A stretch of 42,500 nt of DNA. Origin: Chrysomallon squamiferum. Taxonomy: Eukaryota; Mollusca; Gastropoda; Neomphalida; Peltospiridae. The stretch lies in the NCBI GenBank assembly GCA_012295275.1, contig CM022673.1, positions 25,154,761-25,197,260 on the forward strand. The letters are read 5' to 3'. Position 1 is the stretch's first letter. Each line of letters begins with the position of its first letter. The translations under genes and the position numbers were made by a program. A model generated the notes under the pieces. That model was not told the DNA's origin. It saw nothing but the letters and a program-made list of their open reading frames with translations, and ran no database searches. Shown here one piece after another: positions 24,401 to 38,500 of the stretch.

Positions 24401-26204
24401 GAAAGGGAAATTATGAACCAATTTTCTAAAAAGAAAGAAGAAAGCAACAACATTAACAATAATAGTAATATTGAGATCATATCTGAATATTATCATTGTC
24501 TTTGTGAATGTAAAGCAGTTTTAATGTGTTCAGACTAACTGTTGTCTAAATTCTTTATACCTGTGCAGCATGTAGCTGAGTTTAAAGCTGACTTCTAGCT
24601 AATCTCTGTAAAGTTTATTTTGGAATTATAAGAAAAAAATTAAAAATTAAATGTAGTTCTTAAATTTGTTAAGAGACAGTATTCAGTGAACTTGTTTATT
24701 ATACAGAAAGATCTACAAAAACAATATTATATTTCTGCTTTTTCAAATCACTTTTCCCAGCTATTAAGAAAATGATATCATTTTAAAATTTAAATTTTTC
24801 TTCTGTTGTGTGGTTATATTTGAATGGTTATTTCTCTGAGAATCAGATTTCTGTAAACTGCCAAATATATTTTACAACTGGTCATGGTGACTTGCAATGA
24901 ATGGCATATTCGTGTTTTTGTCAAGGTCTAAACTTCACCTGGTTGATTTGGCTGGTTCTGAGCGAGTTGCAAAGACAGGAGTGGATGGTCATCAACTGAC
25001 CGAGGCAAAGTCCATCAACCTCTCTCTCCACCATCTCGAAACTGTCATCATTTCTTTACAAACTGATTCCTTGGCAATCTCAAAACTTCAGCAAAAAACG
25101 TCTCAATCTGCCAAAAGGTACGTAAATGTTTTTTCATTGCATGTAACTTTTCATTATTTAATTGTACTGGTGTGCCAAATAAGAAGAATAGATGATTGGA
25201 ATTTAGAAAAATCAATACAAAAATAAATAAATAAATAAATAAATATTTCTATCTTAATAATACGGTTACTGTTGTTTGTTATAATATTTTTGTTTTCTTT
25301 TCTTTTGTCTGTTGTTGTTGTTTCTTTCTTTGACAGAAGAAATATAAGTATTCAGGACTTGTTGAAAAAACAAGGGATAAATGTCTTTGTTTAAGTTTTT
25401 CATATTCATCAAAGTTTAAAAAAATATGTGCTTTTATTTATTTTCAGTAATAAGAAACACAGGTATGCAGGGTTCGTTATAAAATCAGTACTGTTCAAAC
25501 AAGATACTTTCAGTAAACAATTTCAAATGTCAATATATTTTAAGAATATCTAATATCTCAGCTTTTCCAAGAGAAAATTTTAACTGCATTTAAAAAGTCA
25601 CCATTTATATAAACTGACAGACTGTCATTTGCCATAATTATTTACTTTATAAGTTACTTTTTCGTTTAACAAGAATGTTACCAGTGTGATATCATATGTT
25701 TTGCTTAATGACCTGGTATGAGTATTGCTTCATATTTAACAATAACACAAAAATATTGTTTTGTTTTTATAATTTGAATGCAACTTGAATAATGGAAGTA
25801 TTGTGATGTCTTCTGCTACCGTTTTAATAATAAATAAAATTGTTAAAAAGAAGAAGCTGATAAATGTGTAAATATTAATTACTTAATATATATATATATA
25901 TATATATAAGTGATGTAACAATAATTAAATTATCGTTTTCTTTTCTTTCAAATTTTTATTTATTTATTACTATTTGTTTTCCATCATATTAATTTTTTTT
26001 TTATTCATCATTTTTTTTAATTTTTACTTATTTTTAGGAATAGATGTAATTTTACCAATGTTTATAAATTATTATAATTATTTTCTTATTATCATTTTTT
26101 TAATTTTTATTATTATTATTATTATTATTTTTTTTTTTTTGGCATTCTTATTGTTATATTCCATTTGTGTGTGTATATGTGCCTATACTTGTGCATGATG
26201 TGTG

Positions 26205-26246
<42 letters not shown>

Positions 26247-26748
26247 ATGTTTGAGAGAATTAACAGATTGAGGTTTTTGCGGCAAAGATGTGGAATAAGC
26301 TATGATATCACTACTATAATGTTATTAATACATTTCAAATAAATGTTTGTCTTAGCGGTTGTCATTCTGAAACTGTTCTTAAGGCAAGCATATTCAGCTA
26401 TTTTCAGTTACACTACACTAACAAAAGTTTACTTTGTACCTGCTACAGCCTTCTTGAGTTTCAAATTTTTGTCATTTACATTACGTTTTCATAAATAACA
26501 CAGTTTGGAGACTACTCTTTGTAAAATACATAGTATTTATTTACTGTGTAGATTAACAAGAATTTACTTATGGAATGTCAAAATGCTACACAACAATTTG
26601 GCGACAGTGTTAATTTTGTTAACAAAAATCCCCACAATTAAAAAAGCCAACAACAGTAAATTTAAAATAATGAATAACAGTAGGAACCACTTGTTTTCGA
26701 AAACAACCCCAAAAAAAAAAAAAAAAAATACAAAACAAAAAACCTCAC

Positions 26749-26786
<38 letters not shown>

Positions 26787-27324
26787 GGCACCACTTGTTT
26801 TCAAAAAAACCAAAACAATACAAAACAAAAAATCTCATAATTAGAAAAAGCCAACTACAGTAAATTTAAAATAATGAATATCAGTAGGCACCACTTGTTT
26901 TCAAAAAACCCCAAAACAATACAAAACAAAAAATCTCATAATTAGAAAAAGCCAACAACAGTAAATTTAAAATAATGAATATCAGTAGGCACCACTTGTT
27001 TTCAAAAAAACCCAAAACAATACAAAACAAAAAATCTCATAATTAGAAAAAGCCAACAACAGTAAATTTAAAATAATGAATAACAGCAGGCACCACTTGG
27101 CTTGTAGACATAAACAATAAAAAGTAGCCTGTGTTAATCACATAACAAAGAAATACATTATCAAGAGGCTGTCGACAAAACTGTAAAATGATACAGGTGA
27201 GATTGTTTTTTTTAGCAAAACACCCCTCAGGAGTGTATTTAGTCGTTTGGATCAAAAAACAGATATTTATACATTGTTATGTAATGTAAATATTTCCATT
27301 AAAAAAAAAGCCAACCTACTCTGA

Positions 27325-27358
<34 letters not shown>

Positions 27359-30300
27359 AATATATATATATAAATTAAATTAAATTAAATAAATAAAAAA
27401 AAAAATAATAAAAATAACAAATAAAATTTATGACATTTCTGTGTGGTTTTCACATTTCTGTAAGTATTATTTTCTTCAGCTGTAATTTTAAGCTTATGAG
27501 ACAGAGAAAAATCTGAAAAAAAACAGAAAAAAAAAATTAAACAAAATTTTTTTTTTTTTTTGGTGATCTTCAGTTTGAACTTGTCTCAGAGTCACCCATA
27601 CACCAGTGATGGATTCCGTGCTACAAGACACATTCCATATCGCAATTCACTGCTCACCATGGTGCTCAGAGACAGTTTGGGTGAGTTTAACCTTTATCAT
27701 ACATTTTATACAAGACATGATGATATTAGATTACATACGTTTTTTTATTGTTTAATGTGGATGTTGTTTATTCTGTTTGTTTTTTTTTAATTTAAAATTC
27801 TCTATGCATTTTTATGCAGAAAATTGAAGCCTTTTTGGTTTATTAATGCAAAAATCATGATAAATCTTTTTCTAGTAATACGAATTATGTAGATAAGTGA
27901 ACTGAATATTTTTTCTTTTTATTACATTACACATTTTCTTTCAAAAATCTTAAAGAAACGATCAAGAATAATTATAGAACTTTGCTTTAAAATGCTTATC
28001 AAATTTTGTGGCTATTTATTTATTTTTAAAAATCTTTTAAGAATTATTATGAAAAAAAAGTTCAAGAAGTAATTAAATAACAATTCTCTAAAAAACAAAA
28101 CAATCCATAGAATAATATATTTATTACACAGTGTGTTTTGTAAACTCTACAACCAGTATTTTTCTAGCAGTTTTAACAAGATGGAAGAAAGGTTTCAGAT
28201 GGTGTAAACTTAATAATATGCAACATACAGTTTGATATTCAAATCATTGTTCCAACAAGCTTATATTTCCCATGATTTGACAATACTGAAATTTCTGTTA
28301 ATTTGGATCAGAAGTGAATTTCGTTTTTGAAGTACAGAAATCATTCATGATTTCATATCGTTAAAATAAACTGATTACAGTGCATATACATTTTTGTTAT
28401 TCTTTTCTTTCAGGAGGTAACTGCCAGACTGCAATGATAGCAACACTTTCTCTGGAGTGGAGAAACATCGGCGAGACTTTATCAACGTGTCGATTTGCTC
28501 AGCGAGCTGCCTGCATTGCGAACTACGCTATGTAAGTTAACAGTTTTAAATTTTCCACATCCGTCTGATAGTCACAGACAAAATCATCAACAGTTAACAC
28601 TACTTTTGTGAAGAAATTCTGAGCGTATACATATATATACTTATCTCTTAATCTTCTTTGTTAGAAAAGATAATATGGTTATTTTTAGCTAACACTGATG
28701 TGTTTTATGCATTTTTTTTGTCATAATTCTTTTGTTCTCTGTTACGTTTAATATGCTAATTTTTTTACTGATTTAGTCGTAATGAAGAAATAGATGATCA
28801 GACATTAATCCGACAACTGAAAAGACGCATAGCAGATTTAGAAGCAGAAATAGCCTGTCTCCAGTCACAGGTAAGTGAAGAACTTATCACTAAAACTTCA
28901 GTTTGGAACTGTCTTGTACAAACAGATCATACAAAACAGTGTTGAACTTAAAAGCTGAAGGTACTACTCCCTTCCTTGATTGACAATATACAAAATCTTT
29001 ATTAGTATATTTTTAATAACGTTACTCTCCATAATACCCTAAAGAGTCAAATAATATAATTATATCTCAATTACCATTTACCTACTTTTTTACTGAAATG
29101 GCTTTTACATACAAAAATATATACATTACAAAATAAACAGACATTTTAAACAGATAACACAGCAAGTAAACAGAATGTTTACAACCATATATAAATATTT
29201 GGTTCATTTCAGTACCTTAAAAGAGTGAATAAAGTGACAAATATGCCAACTACCAATATAGTTTAACATTGTTACTTTTTAAATTTCTATCATGTTTGTT
29301 ATATTCAGAATAAAAATAATTTTCACGTTTTTTTTGGTTCTCATAATGTTTTTCAATAACAAAATCCAGGTTTATGCATCATTGATAAACCTTATGGGAT
29401 AATTAGATATCTAAACAAACAAACAAACAAACAAACAAACAAACAGACAAACACCAACATTAATAATAAACAAAAAGTTTTCAAAATGTTTCCTAAGTTA
29501 GAAGAAAAATAAAATGTTGTTGTTTCGATTTTAACGTAACCCTCTGTTAAAATGCAGGAAGACGACAGTGAGCCAGGAATGGCAGGTAAACTAACAGACG
29601 AAGACAAACTGTTCTGTTCCAGGGTTGTTCACGAGTACCTGGGTGGCCGCCTCTCAGACCCTATCACAGCAGGTTAGTTTAGTTTTGAACAGGAGAGCTA
29701 CTTCATATAGGTACCAAGTCATACTATCAGTTAGTTACACTCTTCTGAAATAACAAATCTGTTCAGTTTCTCTTTAGTTTTATTATTATTATTAATGATA
29801 CCCATCTATGTGAAGACACTGATCATGTTAATGATTTCTCACATTAATTGTCACCAATGACTTGACAAGGTTGGATACAGTTAATATCAGTGTTCAACCT
29901 TTAATTCTGTTCATCTCAGTAACTATTTAAATATTTTATGAACAGGCTTGTGGATGACTCATGTGGTTCTTGGGGGTGACCTGGTGCTGGTGGTTACTGA
30001 TGTTGGTGATCCCTGATTTAAACCATTTAAACACAAACCAACAGATAAACAGTCTCTTAATTTACAAAAGAAATAATATCCTTTTATTTCCTGAAATTTT
30101 TCATTAGTAAAAAGATTTGACAGTAAGGAAAACATGTTTGAAATTTAACCAAATTTATTGTTTGTAAAATGTGTTTTTTAGGAATCACTACTCCTTACAA
30201 GTTTCGCGAGTGTTTTAAGGTGCTGAAGCAGATGGTGATGAAAGGCTACTTCAACCCACAGACTTCACCACAGAACAAACACGTGTCCAGCAATCAGTCA

Positions 30301-33300
30301 AAAATAACACAAGTTTTAAAACTGGAAGATTCAGGGTTTGTTGATTTATAGCTGACACTTTAATTTTCTTTCTGTTTTTTTTTTTTTTGATCCTTCATTT
30401 TGAATTTCTGAATGAAAAAAAAATTCTATCCTAATGGAAAAAATTGAAAATGATTCATTCGTATTTTAGATTTTTATTTCATAAATTTAGCTTTTTAATT
30501 CCATAAAAATATATTAAATTAATGAATTAAATGTAGCAGACATTAAAATCAGACACTATCCATTCTTTTGTACTATACTGTAGTACAAGGAAAGCCAAAA
30601 TCGTGAACACTAATGCAATCTGAGGTTAATTTGTCTATAGAATTTTTCCTTTTCTTCACTTTTTAATCAATAGAAAACATGTTAGATTAATTCAGTGAGT
30701 TTGAGTTTTTAATTACAGTTTTGCTGTATGCTACTTGCCTTGCTGTATTCATTTTGTTAAATGTTTATTTTTATTTATCATTTATTATTATTTTTGTGAT
30801 TTATGTCTAATATTTTAATCATCATTAACAGGAAGAATTCAAACGGTGCTCCAGGCAAGCCTGTGGAAATGTGGGCAGAGTGTAATGGTGTACAACAACA
30901 AAATCACAACATGACTTACACAGTGAGCAGTGGACAACAAAACAGATCTTCTTCCAGTTAGTTGTCTTTTTAAACACTCTTTCTTGTTACAGTCTATAAT
31001 CAAACTCAGAAAATATTACTCACACTAAAATGTCTACATCTAACATTTTGTACAAACTCAGTACATTTGCTGGTATTTTTCTCATTCACGTGAACAAACT
31101 AAATAAATTATATAAATTATATAGAATTGGGATTAGTATTAATTTATATCTGTTAATTAATTTTCTAAAAAAAACAAAAAAAAAAAAGTATATATTATTT
31201 TACTATATATCTTCCTGTAAAGCCACACATTTGAGGCCCTACAAATCCCTCAATAAATTTCACCTATCCACCTCTTATTCCAGATGGCACAGATTCTTCA
31301 CACAGTAGGAATGGTAGCTCACAACATCAGTGTTCTAAGCGAGATGACTACAAGTCTCCATTTGAAAGGAAACGAGAAAAGGAGATCCAGCGACTGAGCA
31401 AGAAGCTGAACGTGATGGAAGATCTGCGTCTGTCGAGAGAGCAGCAGCTCAGTCAACTGCAACACGACGTGGCTCTGCAGGAACTGGATACTGTCGAGAT
31501 GGGTGTTCAGTAAGAACTCAGAGCAGTTTTGAGTTTTTTAAAAAACAGTATAAAACCATTTATCTGGCAGCTTTGAAGCAGAGGTGGTCCAGATTTCGAG
31601 ATGCATGATTATTACATTCTTAAATTATATAATAAAGAATGAAAAATAAATAATGAAACTGTATTTAATAGAAAAATAATTAATACACTTGTAGATTATA
31701 ATGTGTTTAATCTTTACTAATCAACTTAAAATTTGTAAAAATACGTCTTTAGAATATGATCAGCAAGTTTCTTTTTTGTTGGTCTTTGAGGCAAGATAAT
31801 AAATGAAAATGAGAGTAAACTGAAACAAATAGTAACTGTATGTGAGAGAATCACCTGCACACAATAACACTCATTTGAATCAGTGTCATGGACTTTAAAA
31901 CAAAGCACATCAAACTCAAAAACAGCGAGGTTTCTGGAAGTCAAATAAATGATTCAGTATCTATAATATCTTATTGTGCATATTATCTTTAATGCTGTTT
32001 TAAATGTAAACATGATGTTTTACTTCAGTCATTAATTACAGATAATTTGTAGCAGGAATATCTTGACTTTCTGTTACAGCCTTAATCTGTTAAATTCTGT
32101 TAGGCAGATAATTCTATTTTTATCAGATATTACTAGTTTTTTATCATTGTTATTAGTAGTAGTAGTAGTAGTAGTAATAGTAGTTAGATATTACTATTTT
32201 TTCATTATTATTATTAGTAGTATTAGTTGTAGTAGTAGTATAGTAGTAGTAGTAGTAGTAAAATAGTTGACATCTTTTCAAAGGTTCTAATATAATACCT
32301 TTTTAGTTTTATTATTTTTTTTATTGTTGTTGTTTACAGAGCAAAGCTGGATGTAGCCTTGGACCAGGTAAAGGATCAAGAAGCCTACGTACTGCAGCTG
32401 AAGCACACTGAGGCAAGACCAGAACTTCTGGAGCAGGAGAAACTGGTGGAGAAACAACTACGGAAAAGAAAGGTTAATCTTATTATAGATTCTAGATAAA
32501 AATATTTTGTAATGATATACCATTCACTGCTTTCTTGTGTCATTTTGAGGTGTTCTGATAAGTAGAGGTAACAACAATGATTTTGTATCCAGTTATCATT
32601 TATGTCTTTTAAAATTCATAAATTATTAATAATATTTTACATGCTGATTCATTGCTAAAATTATATAAATTTTGAATAAATAATTATTCACATTATTATT
32701 CAACATATATATATATATATATAGAAGAAACTAACTGTGAAAAAAACAAACTGCATATATATATATATGTATATATAGATACTGTATATATATATTTGTT
32801 TAGAACATAACAAACAATATGTGTTTTTCATTTTCAAAAACAGCGTGTGTAAGTATCATGTGGCCCAAAAACAGCAAACACAGAATTGTACACCCTCATG
32901 TGCGAGAAGTGAACCATGACCAAAATCTCAAAAACAATGCTTTCATAATATCTTTTGATTTTTTCTTTTTCTGTTTGGAAAATGTGAAATTGTATTGAAA
33001 CAGTATATTATACACAGTTCCTTTTTCCCATTAGTACAGACTAAACAATCAAGCAGTGTTTGCTTTAAAGATAATTTTATTATCAGTTCATTGTTATAAA
33101 GATTTAACAATACTTTTAGGCTAAATTTGAGAAGAAACTTGAAGAAATCCGACAGAGGAAAGCTCTTTTGCTATCAAATTCGTCAGGTGATGAAAACACA
33201 ACACCAACAAGGACAGAATCTCGAAGCACTGTGGAGGAAAAGTTTGCTCAGTGCAAGAAAAGAAACGGCTCACTCAACACCAGACAAGTGTTTGAGATGC

Positions 33301-35511
33301 TCAAGAGTGAAGAAAAGAAACAAAGCAAGGTAAAGTGTGACAGGATTTATTTCACAGCATTTTAATGTTGCAACAGAACATGAACAAAATTAATGTAGCA
33401 TTATATGGCACGAGAAAAACTTTCATGCACTAACTATTTCTGTTATTAATTTCCTTTTTCTTATTTTTTATTTTATTTATTTATTTCATTCTTTTTTTTT
33501 TTTTTTTTTTTTGCCAGATACAGACACAAATAGAAAAGGAACACATTATGACAAAATCACGCCAGTTGGAAATCAAAGAGGCTGCCACGCGTCTCAAACT
33601 GCGAGAGTTAAAAGAAATGTTCCAGAGGTCTAAAAGTGACGAGTCGTTTAAATCATCTCATTCCACAGCAGCAAACAGTCAGCACAGCAGTGTGTACTCG
33701 AGATCAGCAGAATCTCTGGAGAGAGAGAGAGAACAAGAACAGAATCCTCACCAGTACCCACTCTTCAAACGGACTGAAAAACGCCTGAGTTCTGTGAATG
33801 AGGAATCTTACGTGTTCAGCCACAGTGATGACAGAATCTCTCAAAACGAAACGACAAGACCAAGCACAGGGTCCAGAAACCTGTCATCAGCTAAGTTGTT
33901 TGAAAACAATTTTCACAACGGTGAAAGCAGTGGGAACACGAAATGGGACTCTGCGTACTCTTCCAGACCTTCCTCCACACCTGCCAGCAGTAACATGGGT
34001 TCTGAAGCTGCTGCTGATGTCCTGGGATCCTGCCAGAAAGAGGAGAAGTTTAGAAAAAGATGCCAAGAGAACGGCGATAAGCCAAGTCATCATCACCATC
34101 CTGCCAAGTCTTCCACTTCCGATTCAAGACTTAACGGCAGTTCAGAGAACACACCAGTGAAACCAGCTCCCTCAGAAACACTGATTCCAAGTCAGTATGT
34201 GCACAGGATGAAAGCAGAAGAGTCTTTTGATGCTCGAAAGATGGCTTTGACATCAACAACATTTGATGGAGCGTTGTCATCGATGTTGGATGAAGACAAC
34301 AGACAACTCATGCAGAGCAGTTTTTCTGATGAGTTTTACAATCAGTTTGCGAGGTCCACCAAGATCAAGCAGAAAAAACATGCTCGCAAAAAGATCTCCA
34401 GAAATAATTTAGATGACAACATGAAAATGATGATGGAATGGGGGCCAGAAAGTAGGGTAAGACCTTAATGTTTCTTTGATTAAATTTCTCAGATATGCAG
34501 TTTTCATAATTATAGTAAAAATAAATAATGCTTTGTGTTTATATTTGGCAATGCTATTTTTCCATAGATATATGTGAAGCTTTAAAATGATGTTGCTTTT
34601 TTTAAATTTTCATTTTCAATTAAGACTAAGTATTTTTAGTTAATGGTATTTGGTTGTTTTTGTTTTTTTCAGAACTCACCAATATCAGCCAAACTTGCAA
34701 AATATCTCAACTCAGATGACAACGGTGAAAAAAATGGACACATCTCTACCTCAAGTAATTATTTCTTTATCTATTTTTTTTCTTAACATTCTCACAACAG
34801 CATTATATTTAGCTAATTTATATTTCACAGTTTTTGTATTCAAACAACAAAGCCAATATTTTTACATACTTTCCTTTTGATTTAAAAAATACAACATCTT
34901 TACTGGAATAGTTGCAATCAAATAAAAGATTCATCAGTGCTAATCAGATATTATGTTACATGATTTAATAAAAAAAAATTTTTTTTAAAATGATAAAACA
35001 TATATGGATAATTTAATAACTGTTAATAATCAGATTAATGAGCTGTTGTTAAATAGATTTACTTTCAGTTACAGTAATACATAACAAACTAGTTTTTATA
35101 AAACTATTAAATATTTCCTTGCTTATATAGCATTTCTTGTTATGATTTATTTATAATTCATGTATATGGTTTCCAACAATGGTATAAAACACTGAATGAA
35201 GATGTATCAGGGAATAAAGAGTCTTAATTTTTTACTCAGGAAAGAAAACGGACAAGAAATACAGAACCAGTGACGACCCATTTCAAAGCAAACTCGATGA
35301 ATTCAGGACATCAGGGTTTTCCAAGGATGAGCATGTCTCACTGCTACAGCCAAAGATCACAGCTATAGCTGATGTCGACAGAGAGAGAGTTTTCATGAGC
35401 AAAGCGCAAATTGAAAAAGAAAGAATTGAAAAGATTCGCAAGGCACGATATGCGGCTGAGGTCATACAAAGATCCTGGAGAAGGTGCCATGCTAGGAAAC
35501 AGACTGCGTGA
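19112..35511 (+). CDS. KIF6: Kinesin-9 family motor protein, KIF6-type motor with a novel tail
   Basis: Seventeen coding exons: 19112-19346, 19657-19771, 20139-20289, 20672-20886, 24926-25117, 27574-27680, 28414-28531, 28777-28870, 29558-29672, 30182-30335, 30832-30956, 31284-31509, 32340-32472, 33120-33329, 33518-34456, 34673-34754, 35240-35511. All introns are GT/AG, phases agree throughout, and the total is 3483 nt (1160 aa plus TGA). The N-terminal motor hydrolyses ATP to move along microtubules: P-loop GQTGTGKT at 92-99, switch I NQRSSRSH at 213-220, switch II DLAGSE at 246-251, then HIPYRN and STCRFAQ. The block [15 protein letters not shown] is KIF6-like rather than KIF9-like. KIF6-type similarity continues through the neck (about 378-470). 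Beyond that I see coiled-coil-type Glu/Lys-rich segments (about 560-740), a long Ser-rich region (exon 15) and an IQ-like calmodulin-binding motif, [12 protein letters not shown], near the end. This tail is unlike vertebrate KIF6 (about 814 aa). KIF6 relatives act in cilia and flagella. The ATG at 19112 fits the family N-terminus (IRTYARLKP). Confidence 0.93.
19471..19596. repeat. 63-bp tandem duplication in kinesin intron 1
   Basis: Two nearly identical copies lie head to tail (about 19471-19533 and 19534-19596), both containing CATAGTAAGACTGTATAAAA. They differ at only a few bases, so the duplication is recent. The frame reads [12 protein letters not shown] twice but has no splice support. 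Confidence 0.88.
20887..24925 (+). other. Kinesin intron 4, the longest intron
   Basis: A 4-kb intron between the exons encoding switch I and switch II. No missing exon is needed, because the protein reads [14 protein letters not shown] across it in phase 2. It holds a TA array (about 21439-21464), an ATC run (about 23054-23076) and a less AT-rich patch at about 23680-24130 that might be an old repeat copy. Nothing in it is recognisable as a gene. Confidence 0.75.
26206..26241. repeat. (TG)n microsatellite in kinesin intron 5
   Basis: A nearly pure TG array in the intron between exons 5 and 6. Poly-T and ATT runs lie just before it (about 26105-26140). Confidence 0.94.
26624..27100. repeat. 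About 101-bp tandem repeat in kinesin intron 5
   Basis: Four to five copies whose landmark GGCACCACTTGTTTTC recurs at about 26786, 26887, 26987 and 27088, with a more diverged first copy (GGAACCACTTG) near 26681. Each unit also carries a CAAAACAATACAAAAC block, AAGCCAACAACAGTAAATTT and AATAATGAATA. Poly-A runs in the first unit vary most. The middle copies are almost identical, which suggests recent expansion. Confidence 0.9.
27301..27415. repeat. Poly-A / AAT-rich tract in kinesin intron 5
   Basis: A run of about 30 A residues followed by TA and AAAT units. It lies between the 101-bp array and exon 6. Confidence 0.9.
29412..29444. repeat. (AAAC)n microsatellite in kinesin intron 8
   Basis: Eight AAAC units in the intron just upstream of exon 9. 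Confidence 0.93.
32152..32262. repeat. (AGT)n interrupted microsatellite in kinesin intron 12
   Basis: AGT triplets in two or three blocks separated by ATT and TTAGTTGT. It ends about 80 bases before exon 13. Confidence 0.92.
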
Positions 35512-38500
35512 GAGGAATCTTCATCATTTAGGAATCCAAGCAGTTTGGTGGTGGCTGTCAGCTTCAAAACTTTACTAACTGTTAGCTTAGGTTAGCTGTA
35601 TAATATTACTGTGTCGTTAATGGCAAGTATTAGATTAGCAAAACTAATAATAATATGATTTGATTATAAACTACTTTGTTTTACCGAGGAGGTGCTATAC
35701 TCAGAATTTAGCATTATTTTAAAGTATGTCTTAATGGATTTTATGTTATTCCAAGTGAATGTTTTATAGATTGCTAGATATCAACCTTTGCTAATAATAA
35801 TGTTTGAAAATAGAATAACATCTGTGAGATGCATTGAGGCTGCAGTTTTCCTTTTTAATGTTAATTTGTTTAATTTAAAAACAAAACAAAAAAAAAACCT
35901 TCAATATATTTGGAAAACAAATTACCATATTATTATTCAGTCTGTAAAAGATTGTTTATTTAGGAAATAACATCTTGAAAAACATTTGAACAGCAGTTTC
36001 AGTGCTTCTTTATGAGCAAATTATTTCACTATGATATTTTATCATTAATAAAAATAGTACACAGAATGTATTTTGTACATTGTGCCAAAGCTACTTTTTA
36101 TATTTATAAAATTCAAATAACTTTTTCTTTTCTATGCACTTTTAAGAGTAAAAAAATATTTTTATATTCTCTATTTTCTATTTTAATAAAAAAAAAAATG
36201 CCATATGTTGTGGATTTACATAACATTTATTTTATACATTTTAATATTTATTTTTACAGTTTTAATAGTTCATTCATAGCCATCAGTTATTTTCTGTATT
36301 ATTTTCTGAAATATTAATGCTTGTATTTAATTTCAAAAATATAAAAAAATGTTTACATTTTAACAAACAACAACTTGAGAACAAAAATAAACAATGAACA
36401 AATAATTAAAATTAGAATTGTCTAATTCTTTCAATTTTTTTTTTTTATTTTAATTTTTTTTGGCTGGTTTAGAAGAAAAACAAATCTAATGGTGAAGGTT
36501 GTTAACAAATTAGTTAACTTGAAACAGATAATTTGGCTTCTAATTTCCAGCATAATATGTTATATCATTTTTTTTTTTTTTTTATTATTGTGTTGTCATT
36601 TTTAATAACAGGATGTCAGTGATTGTTGAAATGTGATGCTGATTCAGATGTTTTGTTGATGTCATTTTTACATACTGTAGATTACTTCATAGAGCAATTT
36701 TTATTTTTATCTATGCTGTAATAACATACCACAATGTGATGATTAATATATGTGTTAATGCAAAACCAAACTTGCAGATTATTTCAGACAGCAAATTGCT
36801 GTATGCTTGCAAAGTCTTGGTTTTGTAGTAAATATGTCTGTTATATTTTTTAATAAGATTTTTTAATATAACATTTGTGAATTTTTTTAATTGGCAGAAT
36901 TTAACATGGTTTTCTATCTGTATGAACATGACAGTTACCAAAGAATGTGTTGTGTATTTTGAAAACAGCCAAATGAACATCAGTTGTCTTGCCATTTTAA
37001 CTGATGGTTTTTTATATACTTTTTAAATTATTTTGTGATTTACTTTTTATGTTTTTATATAATTTTATCTGTCTCAGACACTCTCAGTTCAAGAACTGCT
37101 GTCTTCCATTAATAACATTCAGTCACATATATTCAGTTAATCCATGTACATCTGTTTTATTCATTTGTATTGTTCAATATATCCTTACTGTGTGTGTGTG
37201 TATGTGTGTGTGTATGAGTGTGTGTGTGTTTGTGTGTGTGAGTAACAGTGAATACATGTAATTATCAATGTGGTTATGTATAGTGGACAGAATCAAATTA
37301 ATATAATCATACTCACTACTGTATGAACAGTACGTAACAGTAATACAGTCTGTCAAATTGTATTTTTTTATTTTAAATAAAAAAATAAACATATTCATTG
37401 AATATCACTTAGGAATATTATTTTTAACTTTAGATAAAATTTTCTATATCTGTCTCACTGATAACTAGGTGTTTTTTTTTAGATGTGTATACTGTGGAGA
37501 GTTCATTAACAGTTTTTGAAAATCTCTTCCATGCATTATAATTGTATTGTAAAGATTTTTTTAAATTTTATTTTATTTAAATACAAATGTAATGAAGGCT
37601 AATTCAATGTTGTATTGCCAGAGAATATGAATGTGTGTTAATAACAGAACTGTTGCTGTATTTAAATAATGATATACAGATTTCTGTAAACAAGTTTGTT
37701 ATCTAATGGTCCCTTTTCAAAAACTTTGATGAAAAAATAATGTGGTAATACATTGATTTAAAAAATTTCATTTGTACTTAATTCACAAAGTAAAATGAAA
37801 TTTTTGGGAAACTGTTAACATGGATTGCAACTATAATGTTACAATTTTTATTGAGTGCTTCAGTTTTTATTTTATTTCAAAGACATCTGACAGTTTATTC
37901 AAAGTTATTTTAAAATATTAAACATCATTATTTGAATTAGGAAAAAAACAACCTATAATTTTTCTGTATGAAATATGTTAGTTGCTAATTTCACTGTTAT
38001 TTGTGTGAAGTTGTTGTGTGTTGGAATATAAAGGCAATCAACGACTTAGCTATTTTATAATCAATGTTTTAATTAATGTCATAATTGTTTCCATTCATCA
38101 TTGTGATATTTTTATATTTTTAAATAATTATTGTAATAAACTTTATTTGTTATAATAAATTATTTATTTTTTAAAAAGTGGTGTTCGGAAATTTGTATCA
38201 TGTTCAATCCATGGTTTTGATATTTTTATTTTGTTCTGAATGTGGATGCCATTTTAAATATAAATGGAAACATCATTTGAGTGATTTTGTTAGTTAAATA
38301 AGGAGACTGTTCATGGATATTTTAAAGGATGGAAATTTCTTAATCTATAAAATTATTATTTTTTCATGTGATGTATTTTGAAGTTTGTGATAATAATTCA
38401 TCTTATTGATCAGCCATTTTTAGGCTGACATCATTTGATTATTATTATTTTTAATGATTTTTTCAGTTTCCTGGGAGCAGGTTATTTCCAGTGATTTAGG

